A stretch of 64,000 nucleotides of DNA from Schaedlerella arabinosiphila (lineage in GTDB: Bacteria > Bacillota > Clostridia > Lachnospirales > Lachnospiraceae): assembly GCF_003885045.1 (NCBI RefSeq), contig NZ_RHJS01000002.1, positions 2,852,001 to 2,916,000 of the forward strand. Direction: 5' to 3'. Both the position numbers and the translations under genes were made by a program. The stretch's first letter is position 1, and every line of letters begins with the position of its first letter. The notes under the pieces were generated by a model that saw only the letters and a list, made by a program, of their open reading frames with translations, was not told where the DNA came from and did not search any database. Of the stretch, positions 8,531 to 18,158 are shown in pieces.

Positions 8531-9670
8531 TCATTCATTACTAAAGTATCTAAATGATTTCTCCATTCCAAGATTATTTGCTGGTGAATGTATTATTATC
8601 ATTGCATCAGGCGCCAATCCATCTAAACTATTTCTTGATATCAATTCTGATTGATAGCTTGAACTCCAAATATATTCTTTGCATGTAAGAATGAAGTAGG
8701 GATTAACCTCTCTACTAAAACTATCTCCTATAATTAGTATTCTTGTGTCATTGTTAACACTATTATTAATTGTCGGGGAATAGTTCGGATAAAATGCATC
8801 ATATATAAATTCTGGTTCTTTGCTATCCAATAAAGACATATTCAGCAATATGTCTTCATATCTACCTGTAATATTTCCGACTGTTAGAGAAGTATCATAA
8901 TTAGGATAATAGACAACAAAATCATCTGGACATGTAAAATATTTTCCCGTCCTCTGTCCATATGAACCGAGCAATTTGTTATTATATACTTTTACGGTAT
9001 AATTTGATTCATCTGCACAAGTATCTTCATAGTCAATTCCATTTTCATCCATCCAACACCGTATTTTGCTCCAGACATAAAATCCACAATAGCCATTCCA
9101 GTGGTGATCCGTTCGTGAAAACATTAAATATTGATTTATTCCATCATTGTGTAATTCCTTCCTTATGTCAATAAAAGGAATACTCAAATTCTCAATGTAT
9201 TCCAAAAAACGGTCAATATTTGAATTGCTATAATCTTCAACTCCGGCGGGTAATTCGGAATCCCATGGAGAAATTTTGTCAGGTGCAGCAATATATACGA
9301 AAGGAACTCCCTTTTCTTGGCAATACTCATTTACCATTTTTATATTTAGAGCATTTGCTTCTAATTCTTCATCCGATATATACTCCATTTGCCAGATCAA
9401 ATGTCCGTTATTAAGCTTTGTTACTTGATTCATATAACGTTGTCCAAGAATACTTCTAATACCACCATTGACATCTATAAATATTCGTTTTCCAAAGAAA
9501 ACCTTACTATATTCCGTTTCATTTTTTCTTCCTAACTCTGGATTAAAATATTCATTATAGATCACGTTATTAATATAATAATCTGCAAGTTTAAAATCAC
9601 TGCAAATCCCAAAGACAAAAATCAACAATAAAAATATAACTGCTTCAGTTCTATACTTCAATACCATCAC
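8531..9670 (-). CDS. AlgX/DltD-like membrane-anchored SGNH-type acetyltransferase partner (DHHW protein)
   Basis: 379 residues with one N-terminal membrane anchor (about 8-30) and an extracytoplasmic domain. It carries the DHHW signature (FSRTDHHWNGYCGFY) and a Ser-containing GDSFSREV block, both typical of the AlgJ/AlgX/DltD group. Such proteins receive acetyl groups moved across the membrane by an MBOAT protein and place them on a polysaccharide. The MBOAT gene lies immediately upstream, so the two form an O-acetylation module. Because that MBOAT gene is out of frame in this sequence, this protein may currently have no acetyl donor. The exact start is uncertain by a codon (MM). Confidence 0.85.
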   Translation of the reverse strand: MMVLKYRTEAVIFLLLIFVFGICSDFKLADYYINNVIYNEYFNPELGRKNETEYSKVFFGKRIFIDVNGGIRSILGQRYMNQVTKLNNGHLIWQMEYISDEELEANALNIKMVNEYCQEKGVPFVYIAAPDKISPWDSELPAGVEDYSNSNIDRFLEYIENLSIPFIDIRKELHNDGINQYLMFSRTDHHWNGYCGFYVWSKIRCWMDENGIDYEDTCADESNYTVKVYNNKLLGSYGQRTGKYFTCPDDFVVYYPNYDTSLTVGNITGRYEDILLNMSLLDSKEPEFIYDAFYPNYSPTINNSVNNDTRILIIGDSFSREVNPYFILTCKEYIWSSSYQSELISRNSLDGLAPDAMIIIHSPANNLGMEKSFRYFSNE

Positions 9671-9713
9671 ACTTTAATCTCCATCAAAAATACTCAATTT
9701 ATCCAATTATGTA

Positions 9714-11128
9714 TCAGAAATTAAAATATATAAATGGGTTGTACGCTCCCAAAACCAAAAAAGACACCGCCCATAAAAAGCTGAAAACATACCCTATCGA
9801 CGCAACAATTTGGTATACATTCTTCATGGTTGCATTCACAGTTATATACTCCGAAAAAAAACTCGCTACCGGAAACACAAATAATAGTGCAAACGCATAA
9901 TAAATCCAATACTCTCTAAGCACATAGTACACCTCTCCATTTATGCCTATGTATGAACCACAGCCAAATGCAGCAAGAATTATTTTTTTTGCTTGATGTA
10001 AAGACATTGAGTTGAAAATAACCCAATCAAATGTAATAACAAATAGTGTGATAATTCGCCAAATACTTACTACTGATCTTTTCCTTCTCTCTGGTTTAAC
10101 TAAATATTTCTCAAGTAAGATGAAAAGAAAATATATCATTCCCCATACAAGAAAAGTGTAATTTGCACCGTGCCATAAACCAGTAAGGAACCAAATAACA
10201 AATAGATTTCTAACATGCTTTTGCCCCCCCTATTTCCACCAAGAGGTATATAAACATAATCCTTAAACCATGCGCTTAACGAAATATGCCAACGTCTCCA
10301 AAAATCCGTAATGCTTTTTGCCATATATGGATAATTAAAATTTTCATCGAAATCAAATCCAAACATTTTTCCAAGCCCAATAGCCATATCTGAATATCCT
10401 GAAAAATCATAATAAATTTGCAATGCATAACCTATTATCGCAAGCCAAACTACTATTATGGATGTTTCAAAAAGCGAAGACGCACCAAATATCGATTCTG
10501 TGATAAGCGCAAGATTGTTGGCAATTATAACCTTCTTAGCAAAACCACACATAAATCGCTCAGTTCCTGCTCCAAATTTCTCAAAACTCTCTTTTCTGTC
10601 TCTTATTTGTTCTGATATGGTATTGTATCTAACTATTGGTCCAGCTATAAGTTGTGGAAAAAAAGAAATGTACAAAGAAACATTAAGGATACTTTTTTCT
10701 TGCTCAACTCTTTCCTTATATACATCTATAACATAAGAAATCATCTGGAATGTAAAAAATGATATTCCTATTGGCAACGTTATACCAATAATAGTTATGT
10801 TTCTTCCTGTAATTCCTTTAACTATTCTCAGAAAAAAGCTCAAATATTTGACAACAAACAAGAAGCCTAAATCTATTGCTACAGCTGTCATACAGACTAT
10901 TCTTCTTATTGTTCCATATGGGTGTATACACATCCAACTCACTAAGAAATAATTTACAACTATTAACCCCAACATAATATATATGAACTTTGGTTCACCA
11001 TATCCGTAGAATACAAGACTTGCTATCAATATGATGAGATTTTTTAGTTTTCTATTCCTTACACTATAATACACAAGTATCACAATCGGTAAAAAAAGGA
11101 ATGTAAAGTAAATACTTGAAAAAACCAT
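9714..11128 (-). pseudogene. MBOAT O-acyltransferase (AlgI/DltB-like), frameshifted at a 7-G tract
   Basis: Two frames, 10136-11128 (330 codons) and 9714-10139, together encode one MBOAT protein of about 470 residues with many membrane helices. The first frame holds the normal opening (VFSSIYFTFLFLPIVILVYY), the DFSGYSDMAIGLG motif and DFWRRWHISLS, then reaches KDYVYIPLGGNRGG and goes out of frame. Right there the minus strand has a run of seven G (10224-10230). With eight G the frame would read RNLFVIWFLTGLWHGANYTF, containing the expected catalytic His of WHG, and run on without a stop into the second frame to 9714. The downstream AlgX-like gene is its partner. This is either a slippage on/off switch, an ordinary mutation, or a base-calling error. 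Confidence 0.85.
10224..10230 (-). repeat. 7-G homopolymer in the MBOAT gene
   Basis: Seven consecutive G on the minus strand within the GGNRGG codons. One added G restores the full frame, which marks this as a candidate slippage site. Confidence 0.9.
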
Positions 11129-11309
11129 ATTGTTTTTCTATCCAACCTTTTTATAATTTTCGATTTTCCCAATGCCAAGGATACCATTTGGTATTTAAGA
11201 ATGGCGCAAGTCGCCGGAATCTTATCGATCTTAGGTACTTTATGCATTAGTTTTGTCTCAAGCATCACAACTATCTAAATAAAAACCATCTATCTGCGAA
11301 TCATTCTTT

Positions 11310-12953
11310 TCAGGTCTTTCTAATAATTTTCATGACATCTCTTCCCCATTGTCTACCATATCTTTTTTCCATCAAATAAGCAGTTAATAATAACGTGAAT
11401 GCTGCATGTCTTTTAGCTATAACATATTTCTGAGATAATTCTTTATATAATTTAACTTCTAATGTGCTAAAATTATTTATGTCTGACTTCCGTTTAACAG
11501 GTATACCCAAAGGATAACAAATACCAACAATCATGCCACCTACATTTCTTCTAATAAACTTAGAAACTTTTGACCTACCTTCGTTATTTGTGTACTTTTT
11601 TTGGCCAACTCCGTATTTCTTTCCAAGGAATTCTGTTATGTATTTTTCATACAAATATTGACTTCTCCTAAGATCTGGTGACAACGAATACCAAAAATCA
11701 AGCAATTCTTTATCCCAGCACGGCAATGCCCATTCATATCCATAAAACTCATGTACCTTATTCATATTTAAAAAGCATCTCGAATGAGAAAATCCAGCAT
11801 CTAAACAATCATATGCCCTTATAAAACTCATATGGTCATTTACATTCAGATCATAAAATTCCATCATGCTTATTACTTCATTTTTTAAATACTCTCGATA
11901 AGAATTTATCGGAGCATATCTTGCAAATCGTTTGTCTACAATGAATTCTGCTAATCCATTTTTATTAAATCCGTATTCAGCGGCCACATTTATTGAAGGT
12001 GTATAAAGCCCCGTATGTATATCATTACATAGCCCCGTAATAACAATAGAATTTGCTGGAACAAGTTTATTATCAAATATTTTTTTTACTGCAGTAAAGT
12101 TTTGAATGTATACCATATATTCATGATTGTAGCAATAATTCATATATTTAATTCCTTCAGGTGAAAGAATCAAATCATTATCCTCCTCATCATACTCAAT
12201 TTTTATCCATTTATAACCCACAGCCTTAGCTACCTGCTCCGCTTGCACTAATTCGAAAGATCCTTTCCTTCCATACGAATAGCAAACGACATTCGAAAAA
12301 CCATTTTCTTTTAGAGTACACACTATATATCTCGAGTCATATCCTCCACTTAATGAAACAAGAAGCGGTCGATCATTAATCAGATATTTTAATCGCATCA
12401 CCATGTTGTTTGACGCTACTCTAAGCTTTTCCATGGCTTTGTTCTCATTATCAACAAATCCCTTGGAATAATGCCTAAAATAATAGTTCTTTCTTATTGT
12501 TCCATCATTTATACGACCAGCACATCCTATTTCCAATTGATGTATATCACTATAAATCGTATGGTCACCTATTATATAGGAAGTAGTAAGCAATTCAGCC
12601 GCCTTCTTTATATCAATTGAACTTGTTTTAATATTAAGGAATTTACGAATCTCCTCCGCATTATCTGATATAATCGATAAGCTGGTGTCGTAGTATAATG
12701 GCATACTTCTCGCTACATCAACTGCCAAATAGCATTCATTATCATGTACTAGTATAACTGAAAAGCATCCATATATATTTTTAACCTTTTCTAAAAACAC
12801 ATTATAATCTTCGCAAAAAAAATAGTCTATTGCATCGATACCTCTTAAGCATTCTCCGCTGTTTTTTTGAATATATCCCCTAAAATAGCATCTTTTATTA
12901 ACAGTCCATGGATATACATCCCTTTCTGTGACAACAATATTCATAATACACAT
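11310..12953 (-). CDS. Asparagine-synthetase-like amidotransferase/ligase of polysaccharide cluster
   Basis: 547 residues. The N-terminal 160 residues resemble an Ntn-type glutaminase fold (YGCFSVILVHDNECYLAVDV), and the rest is a PP-loop ATP-pyrophosphatase domain with LVSLSGGYDSRYIV. The ATP-binding SGGYDS motif implies that a carboxylate is activated by adenylation. The start is ambiguous: ATG at 12953 gives MCIMNIVV, while ATG at 12944 gives MNIVV with a better-spaced AAGGAAAG site. If the second is right there is no Cys at position 2, so glutamine hydrolysis would be lost. In other polysaccharide clusters such proteins are proposed to amidate uronic acids (WbpS type). That role is possible here, given the uronate pathway, but is inference. 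Confidence 0.8.
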   Translation of the reverse strand: MCIMNIVVTERDVYPWTVNKRCYFRGYIQKNSGECLRGIDAIDYFFCEDYNVFLEKVKNIYGCFSVILVHDNECYLAVDVARSMPLYYDTSLSIISDNAEEIRKFLNIKTSSIDIKKAAELLTTSYIIGDHTIYSDIHQLEIGCAGRINDGTIRKNYYFRHYSKGFVDNENKAMEKLRVASNNMVMRLKYLINDRPLLVSLSGGYDSRYIVCTLKENGFSNVVCYSYGRKGSFELVQAEQVAKAVGYKWIKIEYDEEDNDLILSPEGIKYMNYCYNHEYMVYIQNFTAVKKIFDNKLVPANSIVITGLCNDIHTGLYTPSINVAAEYGFNKNGLAEFIVDKRFARYAPINSYREYLKNEVISMMEFYDLNVNDHMSFIRAYDCLDAGFSHSRCFLNMNKVHEFYGYEWALPCWDKELLDFWYSLSPDLRRSQYLYEKYITEFLGKKYGVGQKKYTNNEGRSKVSKFIRRNVGGMIVGICYPLGIPVKRKSDINNFSTLEVKLYKELSQKYVIAKRHAAFTLLLTAYLMEKRYGRQWGRDVMKIIRKT

Positions 12954-13042
12954 CTTTCCTTATTGAAGTTGGTAAAAAATTTTTCTTGATTCTATTTGTT
13001 GTATTTTATTGAAAAATATCAGAGTAATATCATGAAAAGCAT

Positions 13043-14845
13043 TTATAACTCTTCTTTAAGTGCAACTAACAGCTTATCATTATCCTTAGTATTTCTAACC
13101 GCTAATCTCAGATAATTCCTATCTTTAATCTTTCCAGTAAGTTCCTTTATGAGGATATTATGTTTTAACAGCAATAACTTTTTAAGTTTCTTAGGACAAA
13201 TATCTTTATCAAGCTCAACCATCACATAATTTGCCTGTGAAGGAATAACTCTGATACCTTTTATCTTAGCAAGTTCAGCTTCATATCTCTTTCTTTCAGC
13301 CTTAATTTGCACCAATCCGGTAGCATATGCCTTCTCATACTTCTCCTCTATCTGCATATAGAACTCACCAAAAGAATTAATATTCCAGATAGCCACATCT
13401 TTCTTCATAAAATCAATAGTTTCTACATCCCCAGAAGCAAGAATGCCAAGCCTAAGTCCTGGCACACCATAAGACTTTGAAATACTCTTCATTATATAAA
13501 GATGTGGATTACTATCAATTATCTCCTGCTCGATAATCGAACTATTCTCTTCATCTGCGAAATCAACAAATGACTCATCAATAACAAGCTTAATACCCTT
13601 ACCTTTACTCCATTCAACAAGTCGTAATACATCAGCCTTTGGAATATAGTTTCCGCTCGGATTGTCCGGGTTAACCACGACAAGGTTATCAATCTCTTTA
13701 TCCGCAAAGAATGTCATAAGATCATCAGCAGTATATGAGAAATCTGCATTACTAGGCACATAATTTACAAAATCCTCTTCTACATATCGGTTCAGGTACT
13801 CCTCAAATGTTGGTCTTACAAATCCCGTCTTGCCTTTCAATACCCCCATCAAACTCTTTATAAGCTCAGCTGCACCGTTGCCCACAAGAATATTTTCTTG
13901 ATGAACATCAAAGTTCTTTGCTGCCAGAAGACTATTCACTCTCATACCCGAAGGGTACTCTGTTAATAATGTATCAAAACCCGCCTTTATCTCATCCTTC
14001 ATCTTCTGCGGAGGATAGTAAGGATTCACCAGATAGCAGAAGTCCAGGAGTTTAGGGTAACGCCAGTATCCACCATAACGTCCTTGCAACATCTTTACTC
14101 TCTCATCATCAGGCGCAAACAGAGACTCAGCTATATCAAGATCCTGAATATCGTCTATCTCATACCATCTCTGTCCATCAAGTCGCTTTGCTTTTATAAC
14201 TGGCTCATCAAGCATAGCGATAACTCTTAACACCTGCTCATAGTATTCATTCTCTCCTAACGCAGTTTGGTATGCCTCAAGAAATGGAACATAATGTGTC
14301 TCACAGAAACGCTTGCTGAACTTATAAATATTTACTGTTTTAAACAGGTCCTTTGTATCATTAAAATTGAACTTCTTTCCCGGAACAAAATCAATGATAT
14401 CATCCTCTTCATTGAGTTTTACACATGTTCCATCCATCCAAGATTCGTATTTATCAACCAAAGCAAGTGTGTCACGAGGATCTGTAACAAGCATATTAAG
14501 AACTTCATCGTCAAATATAATGTCAGACTCAAAAAGGATCGTATCATCCTTAACAAGCCAATCTTTTGCAAGTGCCAATGAATAAATGTTATTGGTCTTA
14601 TCATAGATAGGGTTATTAACATAAACTATTGGCGTCTGGATGTTAAGTGCTCCGATATAGTCTATAAGTTTCTGCCCTTCGTATCCAACAACGATTACTA
14701 TACGTGAAAGATGTTGATTTTCAATTTGGTGGAGCATACGGTCAATCAATGTCACTCCGCTAACTTTAACCATACATTTTGTATTATTTTGGGTAAGTTC
14801 CTTAAGTCTTCTGCCCATTCCTGCTGCTAATATAATTGCTTGCAT
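13043..14845 (-). CDS. Fused sugar-phosphate-type cytidylyltransferase and class I/II PLP enzyme
   Basis: A two-domain protein of 600 residues. Residues 1-235 form a LicC-like nucleotidyltransferase with the signature QAIILAAGMGRRLKELTQNN and a LFESDIIFDD metal site. Residues 250-600 form a fold-type I PLP enzyme related to HisC/CobD, with VGNGAAELI, NPDNPSGNYIP and the Schiff-base Lys in MKSISKSYGVPGLRLG. CobD-like proteins include threonine-phosphate and serine-phosphate decarboxylases, and LicC-like enzymes make CDP-choline or CDP-ethanolamine. A plausible job is therefore to make an amino-alcohol phosphate and activate it with CTP. Aminotransferase plus cytidylyltransferase on a phosphonate (PntC style) is an alternative. 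Substrates cannot be read from sequence. The ATG at 14845 has a strong GGAGGATAAG site. Confidence 0.82.
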   Translation of the reverse strand: MQAIILAAGMGRRLKELTQNNTKCMVKVSGVTLIDRMLHQIENQHLSRIVIVVGYEGQKLIDYIGALNIQTPIVYVNNPIYDKTNNIYSLALAKDWLVKDDTILFESDIIFDDEVLNMLVTDPRDTLALVDKYESWMDGTCVKLNEEDDIIDFVPGKKFNFNDTKDLFKTVNIYKFSKRFCETHYVPFLEAYQTALGENEYYEQVLRVIAMLDEPVIKAKRLDGQRWYEIDDIQDLDIAESLFAPDDERVKMLQGRYGGYWRYPKLLDFCYLVNPYYPPQKMKDEIKAGFDTLLTEYPSGMRVNSLLAAKNFDVHQENILVGNGAAELIKSLMGVLKGKTGFVRPTFEEYLNRYVEEDFVNYVPSNADFSYTADDLMTFFADKEIDNLVVVNPDNPSGNYIPKADVLRLVEWSKGKGIKLVIDESFVDFADEENSSIIEQEIIDSNPHLYIMKSISKSYGVPGLRLGILASGDVETIDFMKKDVAIWNINSFGEFYMQIEEKYEKAYATGLVQIKAERKRYEAELAKIKGIRVIPSQANYVMVELDKDICPKKLKKLLLLKHNILIKELTGKIKDRNYLRLAVRNTKDNDKLLVALKEEL

Positions 14846-14867
14846 AAATCTTATCCTCCGCCAATGG

Positions 14868-15764
14868 TCACTTCTTTTTTATAACCAGATTTATAAGTAC
14901 ATCTTCCCAGAACCTAAAGAAAGAAAACACTACATATACTGCTCTCTCCAATTTATTTGCTTTAAGATACTCTTTTAAGTAATGCAACACACTTTTTTTA
15001 GTGTATTTATATATTTTACTTAACTTTAGAAAGCTCTTTTTTTTGTTAGAATCCTCATCATGAATTATCGTTTCGTTAATCACAATGGATTTATACCCTT
15101 TTTCTTTTAGCTTAAAACCTAAAATCTTTTCTTCGCCATAGAGAAATGTTTGCTCGTCAAATCCTCCAATATTACAATATGCATCAACGCTCATTGCAAA
15201 AAAGCATCCTGACACACATCCGACTTCACATTCATTATTCTTTATAACTTCTTGTTCTGATGCATAAAAAGGATTTTTGCTAATTTTTTTACGAATTCTT
15301 GATAGAAAAATAAAACTATTCCAATATATATCAGACAATTCTGGAACTCTATATGCAAATGCTGAGAATATCCTTAGTTTCCTATTCGAATCATAATTTT
15401 TTATAAGCCCAGTTGTCACAGCAACTTGAGAATCTTTCCTATTTCTTTCTATTATGGATTCTATACTTGTCTCACTTATTATTATGTCGGGATTAGAAAT
15501 GATTACTATGTCCGATCCAAACTTATCAATAGCACATCTCACACCTAAATTATTACCTGCAGCATAACCTCTATTTATTTTTGCTTTCACAAAAGTTACA
15601 CCATTTAGTTTACAATAATTTTCAAACCTTTTTATTCCTTCTTCCGTTGAAGCATTATCGACAATAATTATATTATCTATGCACTCATAGCACTTAATGC
15701 GCTCAATATACTCTATACATAACTGTGATGTATTATAATTGAGAATAACTATAGAACTATTCAA
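14868..15764 (-). CDS. Family 2 glycosyltransferase
   Basis: 298 residues. It opens with the GT2 strand IVILNYNTSQLCIEYIERIK and VDNASTEEG. It has the DXD-like block IVIISNPDI near residue 90 and an acceptor-side segment GCFFAMSVDAYCNIGGFDEQ near 195, followed by the catalytic region ILGFKLKEKGYK. This layout is common in rhamnosyl- and related transferases. It probably adds one sugar to the lipid-linked repeat unit at the cytoplasmic membrane; donor and acceptor are unknown. The start appears to be a TTG at 15764 overlapping the stop of the preceding gene, with GGAAGGG upstream, which suggests translational coupling. Confidence 0.85.
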   Translation of the reverse strand: MNSSIVILNYNTSQLCIEYIERIKCYECIDNIIIVDNASTEEGIKRFENYCKLNGVTFVKAKINRGYAAGNNLGVRCAIDKFGSDIVIISNPDIIISETSIESIIERNRKDSQVAVTTGLIKNYDSNRKLRIFSAFAYRVPELSDIYWNSFIFLSRIRKKISKNPFYASEQEVIKNNECEVGCVSGCFFAMSVDAYCNIGGFDEQTFLYGEEKILGFKLKEKGYKSIVINETIIHDEDSNKKKSFLKLSKIYKYTKKSVLHYLKEYLKANKLERAVYVVFSFFRFWEDVLINLVIKKK

Positions 15765-16903
15765 TCTGATGTCCCTTCCTTATCTAAACGATGTTTTTCT
15801 ACACCTTTATAAATTTCAAGATATTCTACAACTATTCTTGTCCAATTAAAACGATTAGAACCTCGTAATGCGTTCTCTTCATACCTTTTGTAATCCTCTG
15901 TGATCTTCAAAATTGCATTCACTATTTCATTTGGTCTATTGGGATCCACAGACCAGCCAACCTCTCCGTCCGGAAACCATTGGTCAAATCCTTGTCCTCT
16001 AGTATAAACTACTGGCAATCCTTGTGACATTGCCTCTGCATAAACCAATCCAAAGGACTCATAGAATGAAGGCATCACAAATACATCTGATGCGTCATAG
16101 AGCCCTTTTACTTCTTCTTTTGCTAGAATTCCTTTGTAATTGCAGTATTTTTTTTGCATCACCTGTTTAAAAAGTCTCTGGCTTTTAATCTTTCCAGCAA
16201 AGTTATACTGAATTTCCCATCCTTGTTTTTTTAGAATGTCTAGTGCCTTGATAGTTGTAAGAAGATTTTTATTTTTACTTACTTCACCCACATAAGCAAT
16301 TCGTAATTTCTTTTTTTCAATATCGTGCTCTTTATGTTTTGTTCTATCTATATCAAACCAGTAATTGTCAATGCCATTAGGAATCACCTTACATTTATGC
16401 CTTAAACAATTGTAATAATACCCATGTAAATACTTGTTAAACAGATAATCCCGATACGGCGTTGAAAGAAAAAAAACATTCTCCGCATTCTTCACCACAT
16501 TTAAGCCATACCTTTTCAGCCAAGGGCGATATTTAAAAAAATAATTTATATCAGTATTTCTTACCGCAACTACATATGGTATATTATATTTCTGTGACAA
16601 CCTTCTAGCACAATAACCATCGGTAAATAAAGTATATGCATGTATACAATCGAATGCTTTTACATCGATTTCCTTTTCAATCATTTTAAAGATTTTCTCT
16701 TGCTTATGAAAAAAAAGTAATCTGTCTCTCCTCTTTATACACTTCGAAACAATCTCTTTATCTCTCAAAGATATTACTCCAGCACTATCATCTACTACCG
16801 CAACAAACACCGTACAGTCTACTCCATTTGATTCAAGATGTACGATCATATTCTGATGAAGTCTTGTTAATAAATAATTACAATTAATATGCAATACCTT
16901 CAA
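15761..16903 (-). CDS. Family 4 glycosyltransferase
   Basis: A GT-B retaining glycosyltransferase of about 380 residues. Features seen are the N-terminal strand KVLHINCNYLLTRLHQNMIV, the central VIPNGIDNYWF, the second-domain start LRIAYVGEVSKNKNL, and the nucleotide-sugar binding segment MPSFYESFGLVYAEAMSQGL with the E-x7-E pattern. The frame extends to a TTG at 16927 that overlaps the previous stop, but AAAGGATGG sits at ideal distance before the TTG at 16903, so I prefer the latter. The gene overlaps the next gene by four bases. It presumably builds the repeat unit; the linkage is unknown. Confidence 0.85.
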   Translation of the reverse strand: MKVLHINCNYLLTRLHQNMIVHLESNGVDCTVFVAVVDDSAGVISLRDKEIVSKCIKRRDRLLFFHKQEKIFKMIEKEIDVKAFDCIHAYTLFTDGYCARRLSQKYNIPYVVAVRNTDINYFFKYRPWLKRYGLNVVKNAENVFFLSTPYRDYLFNKYLHGYYYNCLRHKCKVIPNGIDNYWFDIDRTKHKEHDIEKKKLRIAYVGEVSKNKNLLTTIKALDILKKQGWEIQYNFAGKIKSQRLFKQVMQKKYCNYKGILAKEEVKGLYDASDVFVMPSFYESFGLVYAEAMSQGLPVVYTRGQGFDQWFPDGEVGWSVDPNRPNEIVNAILKITEDYKRYEENALRGSNRFNWTRIVVEYLEIYKGVEKHRLDKEGTSD

Positions 16904-16923
16904 ATCTTCTAACCATCCTTTTA

Positions 16924-18144
16924 TCAAATATCATTAATAATAGCCTCTACTATTCGGCTTGTAGAATTCTTCCCGTGCTCATCCATACGGAATTGTCGTA
17001 CAAACTCCATTCGCTCTTTAACTGTAACATCTTCTCCACAGGTTAATGCCTCTATCTTATTTCTAAGATCATTCCAAGAATCTACTTTATACGATAATTC
17101 TATCATCCGATAAACAATGTAGTTGTATTCATCCATATTCCCACAATACAGTATGGGTTTTCCTGTCAAAAAATACTCAACCACTAGGGATGAGAAGTCT
17201 GAAATCAGAATATCTGATTCATTAAATGAAACTATATAATCCGCCGTCTCATCTAGTGTAACATTTGAAACATCTGCTATTTTTCTTTTGATTTGTATCA
17301 CTTCTTCTTCGGTAAGAGCTTTATTTTTGACGAAATTATTGAACATAGATGGATGCGGACGAATAATAAGCCTTATGTTTTCATGTTCAGAAAAATAATC
17401 CATTAGCTTATCAAAAAATAGAAAAAAACTACTACCATCGTTTTTTTCAGAATCGAGCGACCATCGCGGCAACCATAAATAAACCTTATATCTATCTCTG
17501 TATTTCTCTATATCGGAAATATCGAATCTCGGAAAACCATAATCATAGCATTTTATATCTGCAGTATATCTTGATCCAGCAATAGTATTTTGACAATACT
17601 CCATTGTGCACGAGTTATCACAAAAAACTGCTGACAAATACGGTAAAAAGTGATTGTTATACTCTATTTCCAAATGTTTTAATGGTGATGGCTCGTATGA
17701 ATATGGTATATAGCAGAGTCTTGATACTTTGCTTATATTTTTTGCCGAATAACACTTGGGATACTCATCATTATAAGGTGTTTGTCTAATAACAATATCA
17801 GGTTTTAGTTTTCTCAAATCAATTATCTTTTCATTTGATGAAATAATTGCATTATAATCAATGCTCTTCCAATACTCCCCCGTATTACCCGGATACGGGT
17901 ATCCTGTCCATGCAAGAATCATAACCTCAATCCCGCCAATTTGTTTCATTGATTCATAAACAGTTTTTAGAGAATTCCAACCTTGTGGATATACTGTTAA
18001 GAAAACAATTCTCTTTCTTTTCGTTATTTTTCCTTTATTTCTTTTTCTATAACGATATCCCTGCATATATATTTGCATCTTTCTTATGGCAACATAAATG
18101 CTTAGTTTACTGGTTATTTTACTCTTAATTCTTCTGATATCCAT
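16924..18144 (-). CDS. CDP-glycerol-type (TagB/TagF-like) polyol/alcohol phosphotransferase
   Basis: About 406 residues, a GT-B-like fold of the CDP-glycerol glycerophosphotransferase family. The C-terminal half shows the family marks VYLWLPRWSLD, RLIIRPHPSMF with the conserved His, and SDILISDFSSLVVEYFLTGK with the aspartates of the CDP site. The family moves glycerol- or ribitol-phosphate from the CDP-alcohol to a wall polymer. No glycerol-3-phosphate cytidylyltransferase (tagD) lies in this cluster, so the donor may instead come from the cytidylyltransferase fusion at 13043-14845. I prefer the ATG at 18144, behind GAGGTG, to the one at 18162 that overlaps the flippase stop. Confidence 0.82.
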   Translation of the reverse strand: MDIRRIKSKITSKLSIYVAIRKMQIYMQGYRYRKRNKGKITKRKRIVFLTVYPQGWNSLKTVYESMKQIGGIEVMILAWTGYPYPGNTGEYWKSIDYNAIISSNEKIIDLRKLKPDIVIRQTPYNDEYPKCYSAKNISKVSRLCYIPYSYEPSPLKHLEIEYNNHFLPYLSAVFCDNSCTMEYCQNTIAGSRYTADIKCYDYGFPRFDISDIEKYRDRYKVYLWLPRWSLDSEKNDGSSFFLFFDKLMDYFSEHENIRLIIRPHPSMFNNFVKNKALTEEEVIQIKRKIADVSNVTLDETADYIVSFNESDILISDFSSLVVEYFLTGKPILYCGNMDEYNYIVYRMIELSYKVDSWNDLRNKIEALTCGEDVTVKERMEFVRQFRMDEHGKNSTSRIVEAIINDI

Positions 18145-18158
18145 ATTATTATGACACC

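Noticed and set aside
11080..11268. 62-codon minus-strand frame upstream of the MBOAT gene
   Set aside because: Overlaps the MBOAT start in another frame, no ribosome site, no recognisable feature.
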